A stretch of 64,000 bases of DNA from Pelomonas candidula (GTDB lineage: Bacteria > Pseudomonadota > Gammaproteobacteria > Burkholderiales > Burkholderiaceae_C): positions 434,001 to 498,000 of the forward strand of contig NZ_JBIGIC010000002.1 of assembly GCF_043555985.1 (NCBI RefSeq), written 5' to 3'. Positions 24,455 to 35,040 of the stretch are shown one piece after another; the stretch's first letter is position 1, and each line of letters starts with the position of its first letter. The position numbers were made by a program, and so were the translations under genes. The notes under the pieces are model-generated. The model was given only the letters and a program-made list of their open reading frames with translations. It did no database searches and was not told the DNA's origin.

Positions 24455-26971
24455 TCATTCCACCTGGGTTGCGCCTCCCCTATCAAATAGGTTGATCTGC
24501 CGTACCGCGTGGTCCAGCGCAACGACGCTCAGGACTTCTGGTAGCGCTATCTCATGCCCGATTCGGCGCGGCGCACCGGGCACTAGGTCGATGAAGTTGT
24601 CGGCCGGCGCCAGCCCGTTGCCGGCCAGCCACAAGCCTTTCACGGGCCTGTCCGTGGCGAGCAGCAGCGCCTGCCCGTCCACCGCGATATCGATGCGCGC
24701 ATCGCCGAGCCGATAGAACTTGAAGGGCTCGGTCCAGGCGCAGTCGCGCGCCAGTTCACGCCCGTCGGCGTCCAGCGCGCACAGCTCGGCGACAACAGGC
24801 TCGGCAAAGCCGGGCAGCGACTGCGTGATCTCGACACAGGATGCTGCCGGCACGTCCTGTGCGGCTTGCGTGCTGGCCAGCTGGCGGCCATCCATCGCAA
24901 AGACGCGCAGCTGCAGCGTCACGGCGCACGCCGTGGCGCTGCCGTTCATGACCGCCAGCCGCGTCTGGCCCGGCTCCAGCCGCACGGCCACGGCCAGCGG
25001 GCTGAGCGCGCGGCGCACCGCATGCCAGGCCGGCTTGACGGTACCGGACGAGTCGATCAGCGCCCAGCTCGTCACCGGCCAGCAGTCGTTGAGCTGCCAG
25101 ACCAGCGCGCCGCTGACGGCTCGCGCGCCGGGCTTCTGCCAGCGGCGGCGGAAGTCCTGGTAGGCCACGCGCATGGCCTCGGCCTGCACGAACTGCGTCG
25201 CGTAGACATGCTCGGCCAGCGTCGCGCCCACGCGCAGGTTGTCGGCGAGATACACAGCCAGGCGGCGGTGTCCATCCGGCCCCGCGGCCGAGCCGGCCTT
25301 GTTGTGCCACTGCACCGTGCGGCTCTCGGGAAAGCGCTCGCCTTCCGGCAGCACGGACTCGAACAACGCCAGCGACGGGTTGGACTGCATGCCGAACTCG
25401 CTGACGAAGCGCGCCTGCACCTCGCCGTAGTGCTGGTAGGGGAGCATCTGCTGGTGCCAGACCTCCCAGCTGTGGCGGTCGCCGACGGTCGCGTCGGAGG
25501 ACTTCACATCGTCACCCGGCGTGAAGGGGCTGCCGGGCCAGTAGATGCGGTCCGGGTCCAGAGCGGCGCAGACCTCGGGCAGCAGGCCTTCGTAGATTGC
25601 CCTCGCCTCGAAGCGCTCCGCCGGGATGCCCGGGCCGGCCAGGCCCTGGGACTCGGCAATCATGTAGTCCTCGTTGTTGCCGCACCAGAGCGCCATGCAA
25701 GCGTGGTGGCGCAGCCGCTTCACGGCGGCCTCGGCCTCGGCGCGCACGCTGGCCTGGAAGGCTGCGTTGGCCGGGTAGATGCCGCAGGCGAACATGAAGT
25801 CCTGCCAGACCAGCAGGCCCATCTCGTCGCAGGCCTCGTAGAAGGCCTCGTGCTCGTAGATGCCGCCGCCCCAGACGCGCAGCATGTTCATGTTCGCCGC
25901 CGCCGCCTGGGCCACGCGCTCGCGGTAGCGGGCTGGCGTGATGCGCTCCAGCAGGTTGTCGTCGGGAATCCAGTTCGCGCCACCGGCGAACAGGTCCTGG
26001 CCGTTGACACGGAAATGGAAGCTCAGGCCCGCCTCGCCGTCGACCGGCTCCTGCACCAGCCGCAGGTCGCGCAGGCCGATGCGGCGCTGATCCTCGGCCA
26101 GCAACTGGCCGTCGTCGTCCTGCAGCCGGGCGACCAGCGTGTAGAGCGGCTGCTCGCCCAGGCCGCGCGGCCACCAGAGCTGCGCGTCGGTGAGCGACAG
26201 CGTGGCCGTCACGTCAGCCGAGGCCGGCACGGAGCGCGACGCCACGCAGCGGCCCTCGGGGTCCAGCAGCTCGAATGTGCAGCCGGCACCTGCGCCAACG
26301 AGCCGGGCCGCGACCCGCAGCGTCGCCGTGCGCCGGGCCACATCCACCTCGCTGCGGCAATGCAGGTCTTCGATGCGCGCCGAACCGCCGTCGCGGCGCA
26401 CGGCCCGCCACGGGCCGCAGGTGACGAGCTCCGGGCCCCAGTCCCAGCCGAAGTGGTACTGCGCCTTGCGGACGTGCAGCCGGGCGCTGTCGCCGTTCCA
26501 CAGCGCGCGCTTGCCATGCACGGCTTCCACCTTGCGCGCCTCGGCCAGCGCAGGTTCAAAGACCAGCAGCAGCTCGTTGCGGCCCGGCTTCAGGCGCGAT
26601 CGCACATCCACGCGCTGCGGCACGAACATGTTGTCGGACTGCAGCAGGCGCTCGCCGTTGAGCCACACCGTGCAGTAGGTGTCCAGGCCTTCGAAGACCA
26701 GTTCCTCGCGCGCCGCCAGCTCGCCCGCGTCGAAGCCCAGGCGCCACACCCAGCGGCGCTCGGCCACCCAGCGCACATCCAGCTCGTTGCGACCGTAGAA
26801 GGGATCGGGGATGCGGCCGGCGGCCAGCAGCGCGCCATGCGCCGTACCGGGCACCGTGGCGGGCAGCCACGCGTCGCCAGGCAGCGCTGTCAACGCGGCG
26901 CCGTCCAGGCCCGCGGGCGCTTCGGCCAGCAGCCAGCCTTCGTGCAGATCAGTCAGTCGTTGAGATTTCAC
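24455..26971 (-). CDS. Beta-mannosidase, glycoside hydrolase family 2
   Basis: An 838-aa exo-enzyme that removes beta-1,4-linked mannose from mannan oligosaccharides. It has the five-domain GH2 layout: N-terminal sugar-binding sandwich (ATVPGTAHGALLAAGRIPDP, GKRALWNGDSARLHVRKAQY are typical of beta-mannosidases), barrel with LWCGNNEDYM containing the acid/base Glu, and FVSEFGMQSNPSL with the nucleophile Glu, then C-terminal sandwiches. No signal peptide is seen, so it probably works in the cytoplasm. The start is GTG at 26971 without a clear Shine-Dalgarno sequence. Transcription starts in the divergent control region shared with the esterase operon. Confidence 0.93.
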   Translation of the reverse strand: MKSQRLTDLHEGWLLAEAPAGLDGAALTALPGDAWLPATVPGTAHGALLAAGRIPDPFYGRNELDVRWVAERRWVWRLGFDAGELAAREELVFEGLDTYCTVWLNGERLLQSDNMFVPQRVDVRSRLKPGRNELLLVFEPALAEARKVEAVHGKRALWNGDSARLHVRKAQYHFGWDWGPELVTCGPWRAVRRDGGSARIEDLHCRSEVDVARRTATLRVAARLVGAGAGCTFELLDPEGRCVASRSVPASADVTATLSLTDAQLWWPRGLGEQPLYTLVARLQDDDGQLLAEDQRRIGLRDLRLVQEPVDGEAGLSFHFRVNGQDLFAGGANWIPDDNLLERITPARYRERVAQAAAANMNMLRVWGGGIYEHEAFYEACDEMGLLVWQDFMFACGIYPANAAFQASVRAEAEAAVKRLRHHACMALWCGNNEDYMIAESQGLAGPGIPAERFEARAIYEGLLPEVCAALDPDRIYWPGSPFTPGDDVKSSDATVGDRHSWEVWHQQMLPYQHYGEVQARFVSEFGMQSNPSLALFESVLPEGERFPESRTVQWHNKAGSAAGPDGHRRLAVYLADNLRVGATLAEHVYATQFVQAEAMRVAYQDFRRRWQKPGARAVSGALVWQLNDCWPVTSWALIDSSGTVKPAWHAVRRALSPLAVAVRLEPGQTRLAVMNGSATACAVTLQLRVFAMDGRQLASTQAAQDVPAASCVEITQSLPGFAEPVVAELCALDADGRELARDCAWTEPFKFYRLGDARIDIAVDGQALLLATDRPVKGLWLAGNGLAPADNFIDLVPGAPRRIGHEIALPEVLSVVALDHAVRQINLFDRGGATQVE

Positions 26972-27412
26972 GGAGTCGCAGTCGTCAGGTCAGGCAGCCC
27001 GGCCTGCGGCAAGAGACCGGGAGCCCCGAACCGGCCAGCCCCTGCGCCGCGCACCCACCCGGCCACGGCTTGTCTCCTGCTTCGCCACAGGCAAAGCTAA
27101 ACATTGTTTTGTTGCGCATTCTGTTTCTCTAAATTTGAGCCCGCACTCGGGGATAGTCCCGATGTTTTACCAATGAAACAACGAGCGGATGACGCAAACT
27201 TGCCACCATAATTCCAATAGTTTAGTAAACACACAAGAGGCAACGTGACGCCACGCTCCCCCGCGTTCGTCACGGACGCCCCGCTCCCGCGAGCCGGCAT
27301 GAACGACCAACCACCCTCACGCAGCGCCGAAGCCAGTCGTCACCGCGCGACGGGCTGGGCGGCACATCGTGGTTGGCTGGCGGGCCGCCGAGGCGCCACA
27401 GGAAAGGCTGAA
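26972..27412. promoter_or_regulatory. Divergent control region between the beta-mannosidase and esterase operons
   Basis: No gene is supported in these 441 bp. GTTTAGTAAAC at 27220-27230 is a perfect 11-bp palindrome and the best copy of the shared operator. It overlaps a possible -10 TAGTAA (27223-27228) 17 bp after TTGCCA (27200-27205), a good -35 match for rightward transcription. A half-site GCTAAAC at 27096-27102 may serve the leftward promoter. Positions 27100-27230 are clearly AT-rich. The esterase mRNA would have a leader of about 180 nt whose open frame (from 27245) has no family features. Confidence 0.55.
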
Positions 27413-29572
27413 ATGGATGCGCTGAAAGGATTTGCGTTGGTCCTGTCACTGATGCTGCCGGCCGCGGGGCAGGCGGACACCGACCCGCGGCTGCAGGCGG
27501 TCATGCAGCGGCTGGAGGCCGGCGAGCCCGTGACGCTCGCGACCATCGGCGGCTCCATCACGACCGGCTACGCCGCGCAGCCGCCGCGCGAACGCGGCTG
27601 GGCCGCGCTGCTGGCGAAGTCGCTGGGGCCGAAGGTCAAGCTCGTCAACGCCGGCGTCAGCGGCACGGACTCGGCGGCCGGCGTGCAGCGGCTGCAGACC
27701 CAGGTGCTGGACGCCTCGCCCGACCTCGTCATCGTCGAGTTCGGTGTCAACGACCAGTGGCTGGACTCCGCTGTGCGCGGCAGCAGCTACGAGGCCATCC
27801 TGCGCAAGCTGCTCACCGCGAAGAAGCCGCCCGCGGTGGTCGTTCTGGGCCTCACGCAGCAAGGCAACCAGCCGCGCGACGCGACCGACATCCAGCTGAA
27901 GCTCGCCGCCCACTACGGCCTCGCGTCGCTGGACTTCGGCCGCTGGATGCAGGCCCGCGTCAACGCCGGCGAGGACCGCTGGTCCACGCTCTATGACGAG
28001 CCCGTGCATCCCAACGCCACCGGCCACCAGCGCATCGCCCTCGCGCTGGCCGAGACGCTGCGCGCCGCCGCACGCGGCCCGGCCGCAGCGGCCACGCCGT
28101 TACCCGACGCCGTCTACAGCCGCGCCCACGAGTTCGCACGCCTGCTGATGAACGACACGCTCAAGCCCTACCAGCAGCACGGCTTCACGCGCGGCGGCGA
28201 GGTGCACCCGGAATGGACCGGCCAGCAGCCCGGCTGGGTCAGCACCGCCGACGACGCCGAGGCACGCTTCCTCGTCTACGGCAGCGAGGTCGCTGTCTTC
28301 CATGCCGAGAGCGAGCACTACCGCAACCTCGAGGCCCGCGTGGACGACGGCCCCTGGGTGCTGCTGCGCGGCCAGGTGGCCGAGCGCAAAGGCTACCTCG
28401 GCTGGCACTACGGCGTCGTCGGCCGCGATCTCGAACCCACGGCGCACCTGTTGCAAGTGCGCGTGCGGCGCGATGAGTGGGAAGGCAGCGGCCGCCCGGC
28501 CAGCCTGCTCGCCGTCATGACCGCCGGCATCGTGCCCGCCGCGCTGCGCACGAGCGACTTTGTGCGCGACCCGGCACCGGCCAAGCCCATCGCGCCGAAT
28601 GACGAGCACCTGCGCTGGGTCGGCCGCATCGGTGAGGTGAACGGCGGCAAGCTGCTCGCCTGGAGCGGCAGCGAGTTGCGCGCGCGCTTCACCGGCACAC
28701 AGCTGGGCCTGAGCTTCAAGTCGACGCACTGGGGCACCAGCCACTTCACCGTCGAGATCGACGGCCGCCGCCACTGGCTCGCAGCGCCGGGCAACGCGGC
28801 CTCCGACTGGCGGCTGCGCGAGCCGCTGGCCGACGGTGAACACACGCTGCGGCTCGTCAAGCGCACCGAGGCCTCGATGGCCGAGACCGTGTTCCTCGGC
28901 CTGCGCCTGTCGCCCGGCGGCCAGTTGCTCGCGCCGCCACCCGCGCGGCCGCTGAAGCTGGCCTTCTACGGCGACTCCATCACCGCCGGCGCCTGCAACG
29001 GCGACCTGGCCGACGACCAGTACGAGGATCTCTACTTCCACGACGGCACGCGGGCCTATGGCGCGGTGACGGCCGCCAACCTCGGCGCGGACTACGTCGG
29101 CATCGCCGTCAGCGGCATCGGCATCACGGCGACCTGGGGCGAGCTGCTGATGCCGCAGGTCTGGAACCGCATTGCGCCGCGGCTGGACGCCCCCGTCGCG
29201 CCGCCCGACCCGCATGCGCCCGACGTCGTGCTGCTCAACCTGGGCCAGAACGACCACGGCTTCCCGGCGTCCAAGGGCCAGTCCATCGCCGCCGACTTCG
29301 GCCCGCGCTACCTCGCCTTCGTGCGCCAGTTGCGCGCGCGCTACCCCAATGCCCGACTGGTGCTGCTGGCCGGTGGCATGACGGCGTGGAAGGAACAGCC
29401 CGCCATCCCGCGCGCACTGAACAACGCCGTCGCCACGCTACGCGCCGAGGGCGATGCCAAGGTCTGGACCTACACCTTCCAGGCCTTCGCCTACGCTCAC
29501 CCGCGCATCGACGTGCACGCGCAGATGGCGGACGAGCTGACCCGCTTCCTGAAAGACGAGGTGCTGAAATGA
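27413..29572 (+). CDS. Two-module SGNH carbohydrate esterase (CE2-like C-terminal half)
   Basis: A 719-aa protein with two complete SGNH-hydrolase domains. Residues 1-21 are a signal peptide. Domain 1 (about 25-220): TIGGSITTGYA with the nucleophile Ser, FGVNDQW with the Asn, DEPVHPNATGH with the Asp/His. A linker of beta structure (about 240-390) and a CE2-type jelly roll (about 395-495) follow. Domain 2 (about 500-719): FYGDSITAGACNGD, LLNLGQNDHG and HPRIDVHAQ. CE2 enzymes remove acetyl groups from xylan or glucomannan; the first domain may act on a different acetyl position. ATG 27413 follows GGAAAGG. Its stop overlaps the epimerase ATG. Confidence 0.85.
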   Translation: MDALKGFALVLSLMLPAAGQADTDPRLQAVMQRLEAGEPVTLATIGGSITTGYAAQPPRERGWAALLAKSLGPKVKLVNAGVSGTDSAAGVQRLQTQVLDASPDLVIVEFGVNDQWLDSAVRGSSYEAILRKLLTAKKPPAVVVLGLTQQGNQPRDATDIQLKLAAHYGLASLDFGRWMQARVNAGEDRWSTLYDEPVHPNATGHQRIALALAETLRAAARGPAAAATPLPDAVYSRAHEFARLLMNDTLKPYQQHGFTRGGEVHPEWTGQQPGWVSTADDAEARFLVYGSEVAVFHAESEHYRNLEARVDDGPWVLLRGQVAERKGYLGWHYGVVGRDLEPTAHLLQVRVRRDEWEGSGRPASLLAVMTAGIVPAALRTSDFVRDPAPAKPIAPNDEHLRWVGRIGEVNGGKLLAWSGSELRARFTGTQLGLSFKSTHWGTSHFTVEIDGRRHWLAAPGNAASDWRLREPLADGEHTLRLVKRTEASMAETVFLGLRLSPGGQLLAPPPARPLKLAFYGDSITAGACNGDLADDQYEDLYFHDGTRAYGAVTAANLGADYVGIAVSGIGITATWGELLMPQVWNRIAPRLDAPVAPPDPHAPDVVLLNLGQNDHGFPASKGQSIAADFGPRYLAFVRQLRARYPNARLVLLAGGMTAWKEQPAIPRALNNAVATLRAEGDAKVWTYTFQAFAYAHPRIDVHAQMADELTRFLKDEVLK

Positions 29573-30786
29573 ATCTCCCCGACCTGCGCCGCCCCGAAGC
29601 GCTGTGGGCCCACATGCGCCACACGCTGGCCTTCTACGCGCCTCGCGTGAAGGACGCATCGGGCGGCTGCTTCCAATTCTTCAAGGACGATGGCACCGTC
29701 TACGACCGCCGCACCCGCCACCTCGTCAGCAGCACGCGCTTCGTCTTCAACCATGCGCTGGCATGGCGCTGGTTCGGCGGGTCGGTGGCCGACGTGGCGC
29801 ACGCGATGGCCTTCGTCAACGAGGCGCACGCACAACCGCAAGGTGGCTACGCGTGGGTGCTGGATTGGCACGATGGCAAAGCCACCGTCACGGACAGCAC
29901 CAACCATTGCTATGGCCTGGCCTTCGTGCTGCTGGCCAACTCGCATGCAGCGGAAGCCGGCGTGCCCGGCGCGCGCGAGGGCATCACCGCGACCTTCGAG
30001 CTGATGGAGCGTCGCTTCTGGGAGCCTGCCCACGGCCTTTACGCCGACGAGGCGACGCCGGACTGGCAGGTCGGCACCTACCGCGGCCAGAACGCCAACA
30101 TGCACGCCTGCGAGGCCATGCTGGCCGCCCACGCCGCGACGGGCGAAGCGCGCTATCTGGAGCGCGCACTGGTGCTGGCCACGTCCATCGCACAACGCCA
30201 GGCGGCGCTGGCTGGCGGCCTGGTCTGGGAGCACTACCAGACCGACTGGACGCCCGACTGGGACTACAACCGCGACGACAAGACCAACATCTTCCGGCCC
30301 TGGGGCTTCCAGACCGGCCACCTCACCGAGTGGGCCAAGCTGCTGCTGATGCTGGACCGCCGGCTCGGTGCTGCGGCGCCGGCCTGGCTCGTGCCGACCG
30401 CGCGCCACTTCTTCGACACGGCGATGAAGCACGGCTGGGACGCCACGCACGGCGGCCTCGTCTACGGCTTCGCGCCAGGCGGCGAGGTCTGCGATGCCGA
30501 CAAGTATTTCTGGGTGCAGGCCGAAAGTCTCGCCGCCGCCGCCTGGCTGGCCGTTCGCACCGGCGATGACGCGTACTGGGCCTGGTACGACCGGATCTGG
30601 GCCTACGCCTGGCAGCACTTCGTCGACCACGAGCACGGCGCCTGGTACCGCATCCTGGCCCCTGACAACACCAAGCTCACCGACGAGAAGAGCCCCGCCG
30701 GCAAGACCGACTACCACACCATGGGTGCCTGCCAGGACGTGCTGGCCGCGCTCGGCGTCCAACCGCCTGCCAAGGATCAAGCATGA
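29569..30786 (+). CDS. AGE-family epimerase/isomerase (mannose isomerase or mannobiose 2-epimerase)
   Basis: A 405-aa (alpha/alpha)6-barrel protein of the N-acylglucosamine 2-epimerase family. GQNANMHACEAMLAAH and WGFQTGHLTEWAKLLL hold conserved histidines that act in proton transfer, and KTDYHTMGACQD near the end gives another. In this locus two roles fit: isomerising mannose to fructose for the fructokinase of the same locus, or epimerising mannobiose to mannosyl-glucose. The first is favoured because fructokinase is present and no mannosylglucose phosphorylase is. It lacks a signal peptide. It overlaps both neighbours by ATGA, so esterase, epimerase and GH5 form one operon. Confidence 0.85.
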   Translation: MNLPDLRRPEALWAHMRHTLAFYAPRVKDASGGCFQFFKDDGTVYDRRTRHLVSSTRFVFNHALAWRWFGGSVADVAHAMAFVNEAHAQPQGGYAWVLDWHDGKATVTDSTNHCYGLAFVLLANSHAAEAGVPGAREGITATFELMERRFWEPAHGLYADEATPDWQVGTYRGQNANMHACEAMLAAHAATGEARYLERALVLATSIAQRQAALAGGLVWEHYQTDWTPDWDYNRDDKTNIFRPWGFQTGHLTEWAKLLLMLDRRLGAAAPAWLVPTARHFFDTAMKHGWDATHGGLVYGFAPGGEVCDADKYFWVQAESLAAAAWLAVRTGDDAYWAWYDRIWAYAWQHFVDHEHGAWYRILAPDNTKLTDEKSPAGKTDYHTMGACQDVLAALGVQPPAKDQA

Positions 30787-31787
30787 AGAAAGCCCTGCTC
30801 TGCGCTGCGCTGCTCGCGGCCTCGATGACCCACGCGGCGCCGCTGGAGTGGCGCGGCATCAGCCTGTCCAGCGCCGAATGGGGCGACAAGCTGCCCTTCC
30901 CTGGCGTCTATGGCAAGGACTTCGTCTACCCCAGCGTCGCCAGCACGGCCTACTACCAGGCCCAGGGCATGAACGTCATGCGCGTCGGCTTCCGCTGGGA
31001 GCGCCTGCAGCCCGTGCTGATGGGCGAGCTGGACCCGGCCGAGCTGGCCCGCCTGCGCGAGTTCGTCAACGGCACGACGGCGCGCGGCCTCTTCGTGCTG
31101 CTGGACCCGCACAACTACGCCGCCTACAAGGACGTCAGCATCGGCAAGCCCGAGGTGCCCATCGCCGCCTTCGCCGACTTCTGGCAGCGGCTGGCACTGC
31201 AGTTCAAGGGCAATGCCAAGGTGCAGTTCGGCCTCGTCAACGAACCGCGCAACCTGCCCACCGAGACCTGGGGCCAGGCCGCGCAGGCCGCCATCGACGC
31301 GATCCGCGCGACGGGCGCCACCAACCTCATCACGGTGCCCGGCAATGGCTACACGGGTGCGTGGAGCTGGTTTGAATCGACCTGGTACGGCACGCCCAAC
31401 GCCGAGGTGATGGGCAAGGTGCACGACCCGCTCGACAACATGGTGTTCGAGGTGCACCAGTACTTCGACAAGGATGGCTCGGGCACCGCGCCGGAGTGCG
31501 TCAGCCCGCAGATCGGCGTCGAGCGGCTCAAGCGCTTTACCGCCTGGCTCAAGCAGAACAAGCGCCGCGCCATCCTGGGCGAACTCGGCGGCGGCGCCAA
31601 CGCCGTCTGCGAGCAGGCTGTGAACGGCGCGCTGCAGCACCTGCAGGCCAACGCCGACGTCTGGGCCGGCTGGCTGTGGTGGGCCGGCGGCCCGATGTGG
31701 GGCGACTACTTCCTGTCGCTGGAGCCCACCGCCGACGGCAAGGACAGGCCGCAGATGCGCTGGCTCAAGCCCTACCTGAAGGACTGA
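30783..31787 (+). CDS. Secreted GH5 endo-beta-1,4-glucanase/mannanase
   Basis: A 334-aa endo-acting enzyme with a signal peptide (MKKALLCAALLAASMTHA). The GH5 barrel shows MRVGFRWERLQP, LLDPHNYAAY, FGLVNEPRNLPTETW with the acid/base Glu in NEP, VPGNGYTGAWSWFES, FEVHQYFDKDGSGT, and ILGELGGGAN with the nucleophile Glu. The order of blocks is that of subfamily 5 endoglucanases, so attack on beta-1,4-glucosyl bonds is expected; the locus suggests glucomannan as the true substrate. No carbohydrate-binding module is attached. Last gene of its operon, it overlaps the convergent GNAT gene by 16 bp. Confidence 0.9.
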   Translation: MKKALLCAALLAASMTHAAPLEWRGISLSSAEWGDKLPFPGVYGKDFVYPSVASTAYYQAQGMNVMRVGFRWERLQPVLMGELDPAELARLREFVNGTTARGLFVLLDPHNYAAYKDVSIGKPEVPIAAFADFWQRLALQFKGNAKVQFGLVNEPRNLPTETWGQAAQAAIDAIRATGATNLITVPGNGYTGAWSWFESTWYGTPNAEVMGKVHDPLDNMVFEVHQYFDKDGSGTAPECVSPQIGVERLKRFTAWLKQNKRRAILGELGGGANAVCEQAVNGALQHLQANADVWAGWLWWAGGPMWGDYFLSLEPTADGKDRPQMRWLKPYLKD

Positions 31788-32293
31788 ACCAGGAACCGCG
31801 CGTCGGCGCCGAAGCTGACCAGCTTGGCCCGCAGCGGCGCCGCCAGCGTGGCTGGCTCGGCAAAGCCCTGTCGTTGCCAGTACGGCACCGAGCCCTGCAC
31901 GGCGACCAGGCCCATCTCCCACAGCTGCAGCGCGCGGGCGCGCTCGGCCAGCTTGGCCAGCAACGTCGCGGCCAGGCCGAGCGAGCGGGCCTCGGGCGAG
32001 ACGGCCATGTCGTGCAGGTAGAGCAGCGTCGGCGCCGCGGAGCGTTCGCAGCACGGCGCGTCCAGCGCCGGCAGCGTCGCCTCGCAGACCGGCAGGCTGA
32101 CCGCGTAAGCCAACGGCTCACCGTCATGACGACGCGCCATCCAGCAGCAGCCCAGGCCGGCCGTCACGGCCAGCTTGGCCTCGAAGGCTTCGCGACGCTC
32201 CAAAAAGTCGACGCCGTAGCAGCGCTGTTGCAGCGCCAGTACGGCGTCGAGATCGGCAGGAGTCATCGCGTGCAGATGCACGCGATCCATCAC
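31772..32293 (-). CDS. GNAT-family N-acetyltransferase
   Basis: A 173-aa acyl-CoA-dependent acetyltransferase. LYLHDMAVSPEARSLGLAAT is the family motif A with a loosened Q/RxxGxG/A acetyl-CoA loop (here ARSLGLA), and VQGSVPYWQRQGF is the motif B region. The substrate is unknown. It starts 3 bp after the stop of the RNA helicase gene and is probably co-transcribed with it. Confidence 0.82.
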   Translation of the reverse strand: MMDRVHLHAMTPADLDAVLALQQRCYGVDFLERREAFEAKLAVTAGLGCCWMARRHDGEPLAYAVSLPVCEATLPALDAPCCERSAAPTLLYLHDMAVSPEARSLGLAATLLAKLAERARALQLWEMGLVAVQGSVPYWQRQGFAEPATLAAPLRAKLVSFGADARFLVQSFR

Positions 32294-32296
32294 TGA

Positions 32297-33997
<1,701 letters not shown>

Positions 33998-34506
33998 CGT
34001 TCGTTCTTTCGTTCAGAGTCACGCCGCGCAAGAAAATGCGCAGCGCCGAGGAGCGTCAGGCTCTTCGGAATCACATAAGTCGCTGGGAGATAGATCAGCT
34101 CGCGTCGTGCGGCTCGGGCATGTACATCAGCCCGGGTGCGGCGCGGGGGAACAGTCAGTCAAAGCGACGGCTTCATCGCCGCCGACCGATCCGTGTTCGG
34201 AGTCCGATACGAGTGATCGAACGAGGTCAGAGGAGACGTGGAACTCCTGGGGCATGCCCCAGGCGAAGCCGCGACTGTAGCACGAGCCAGGGTTTTCACC
34301 AAGCCACAGCTTGAGTCCGGGGCGTGCGGTCTGGCACACTCGTGACCAGGGTCGGCAGAACACCCAGGCCTTGCCGCTCGGCGCATGCCGTGAGCTGAAC
34401 CTGCCATCGCGTCCCAAGACCACGTCGGAACTCCCGCGTGCGCCCTGGCTGCAAGTCGGCGAGCCCAGCCTCATTCCTTGAGTTGGCGTGCGCATGGAGT
34501 GCCACT
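33998..34506. other. Non-coding region upstream of rhlE with an 18-bp perfect palindrome
   Basis: No supported gene lies in these 509 bp. CCTGGGGCATGCCCCAGG at 34246-34263 is a perfect 18-bp inverted repeat without loop, about 250 bp upstream of rhlE. It could be a protein-binding site or a stem in a long helicase leader, which is common in cold-induced helicases. No tRNA-like or terminator-like structure was seen. Confidence 0.4.
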
Positions 34507-35040
34507 GTGCCCCGTGAATCGTTTCCCCTCGTCGTGGACGATCTGTCCACCTTCGCCAAGTCGCTGCGCACGCAACTGCTGGCGCATCCCGCCACACCAG
34601 GCCATCAGACCCTGCTGAACATGCTGGCCCGTGCGGCCGGGCATCGCAATCTGCAGACGCTGCAGGCCCGGCCACCCGCGCCGCCGCCGAAATTGCCCAC
34701 CCCGGCGCCGGCGGTCACGGCGCTTGTGCGCCGAACGCTGAACCTGTTCGATGACCACGGCCGCCTGCAGCGCCTGCCGGCCAAGCGCTCGCTGCAGCTG
34801 CTGTCGCTGTGGGGCTTGTGGATGCGCTTCGATGCCAAGCGGCCCTACCGCGAGCGCGAGGTCAACCAGATCCTGACGGCCTGGCACAGTTTCGGCGACT
34901 ACTGCACGCTGCGCCGTGACCTCGTCACGCAGGGTCTGATGACTCGCACGGCCGACAGCGCGGTCTACACCAAGCTGCCCGCGCGGCCAGGCGAGGACGC
35001 GATGGCGCTGATGCGGGCGCTACGCGCGCTCGCGCACTGA
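34507..35040 (+). CDS. DUF2087-domain protein
   Basis: A 177-aa protein. Residues 95-165 match the DUF2087 pattern: LFDDHGRLQRLPAKRS, EREVNQILTAWHSFGDYCTL and RRDLVTQGLMTRTADSAVY, a winged-helix-like module often joined to regulators. The N-terminal 60 residues include LAHPATPGHQTLLNMLARAA, a glyoxalase-related-domain-like helix, and a Pro-rich linker (APPPKLPTPAPA) follows. The GTG at 34507 is the best start in frame; the ATG at 34494 is out of frame. It overlaps the convergent XRE gene by 21 bp. Function unknown; nucleic-acid binding is plausible. Confidence 0.7.
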   Translation: MPRESFPLVVDDLSTFAKSLRTQLLAHPATPGHQTLLNMLARAAGHRNLQTLQARPPAPPPKLPTPAPAVTALVRRTLNLFDDHGRLQRLPAKRSLQLLSLWGLWMRFDAKRPYREREVNQILTAWHSFGDYCTLRRDLVTQGLMTRTADSAVYTKLPARPGEDAMALMRALRALAH

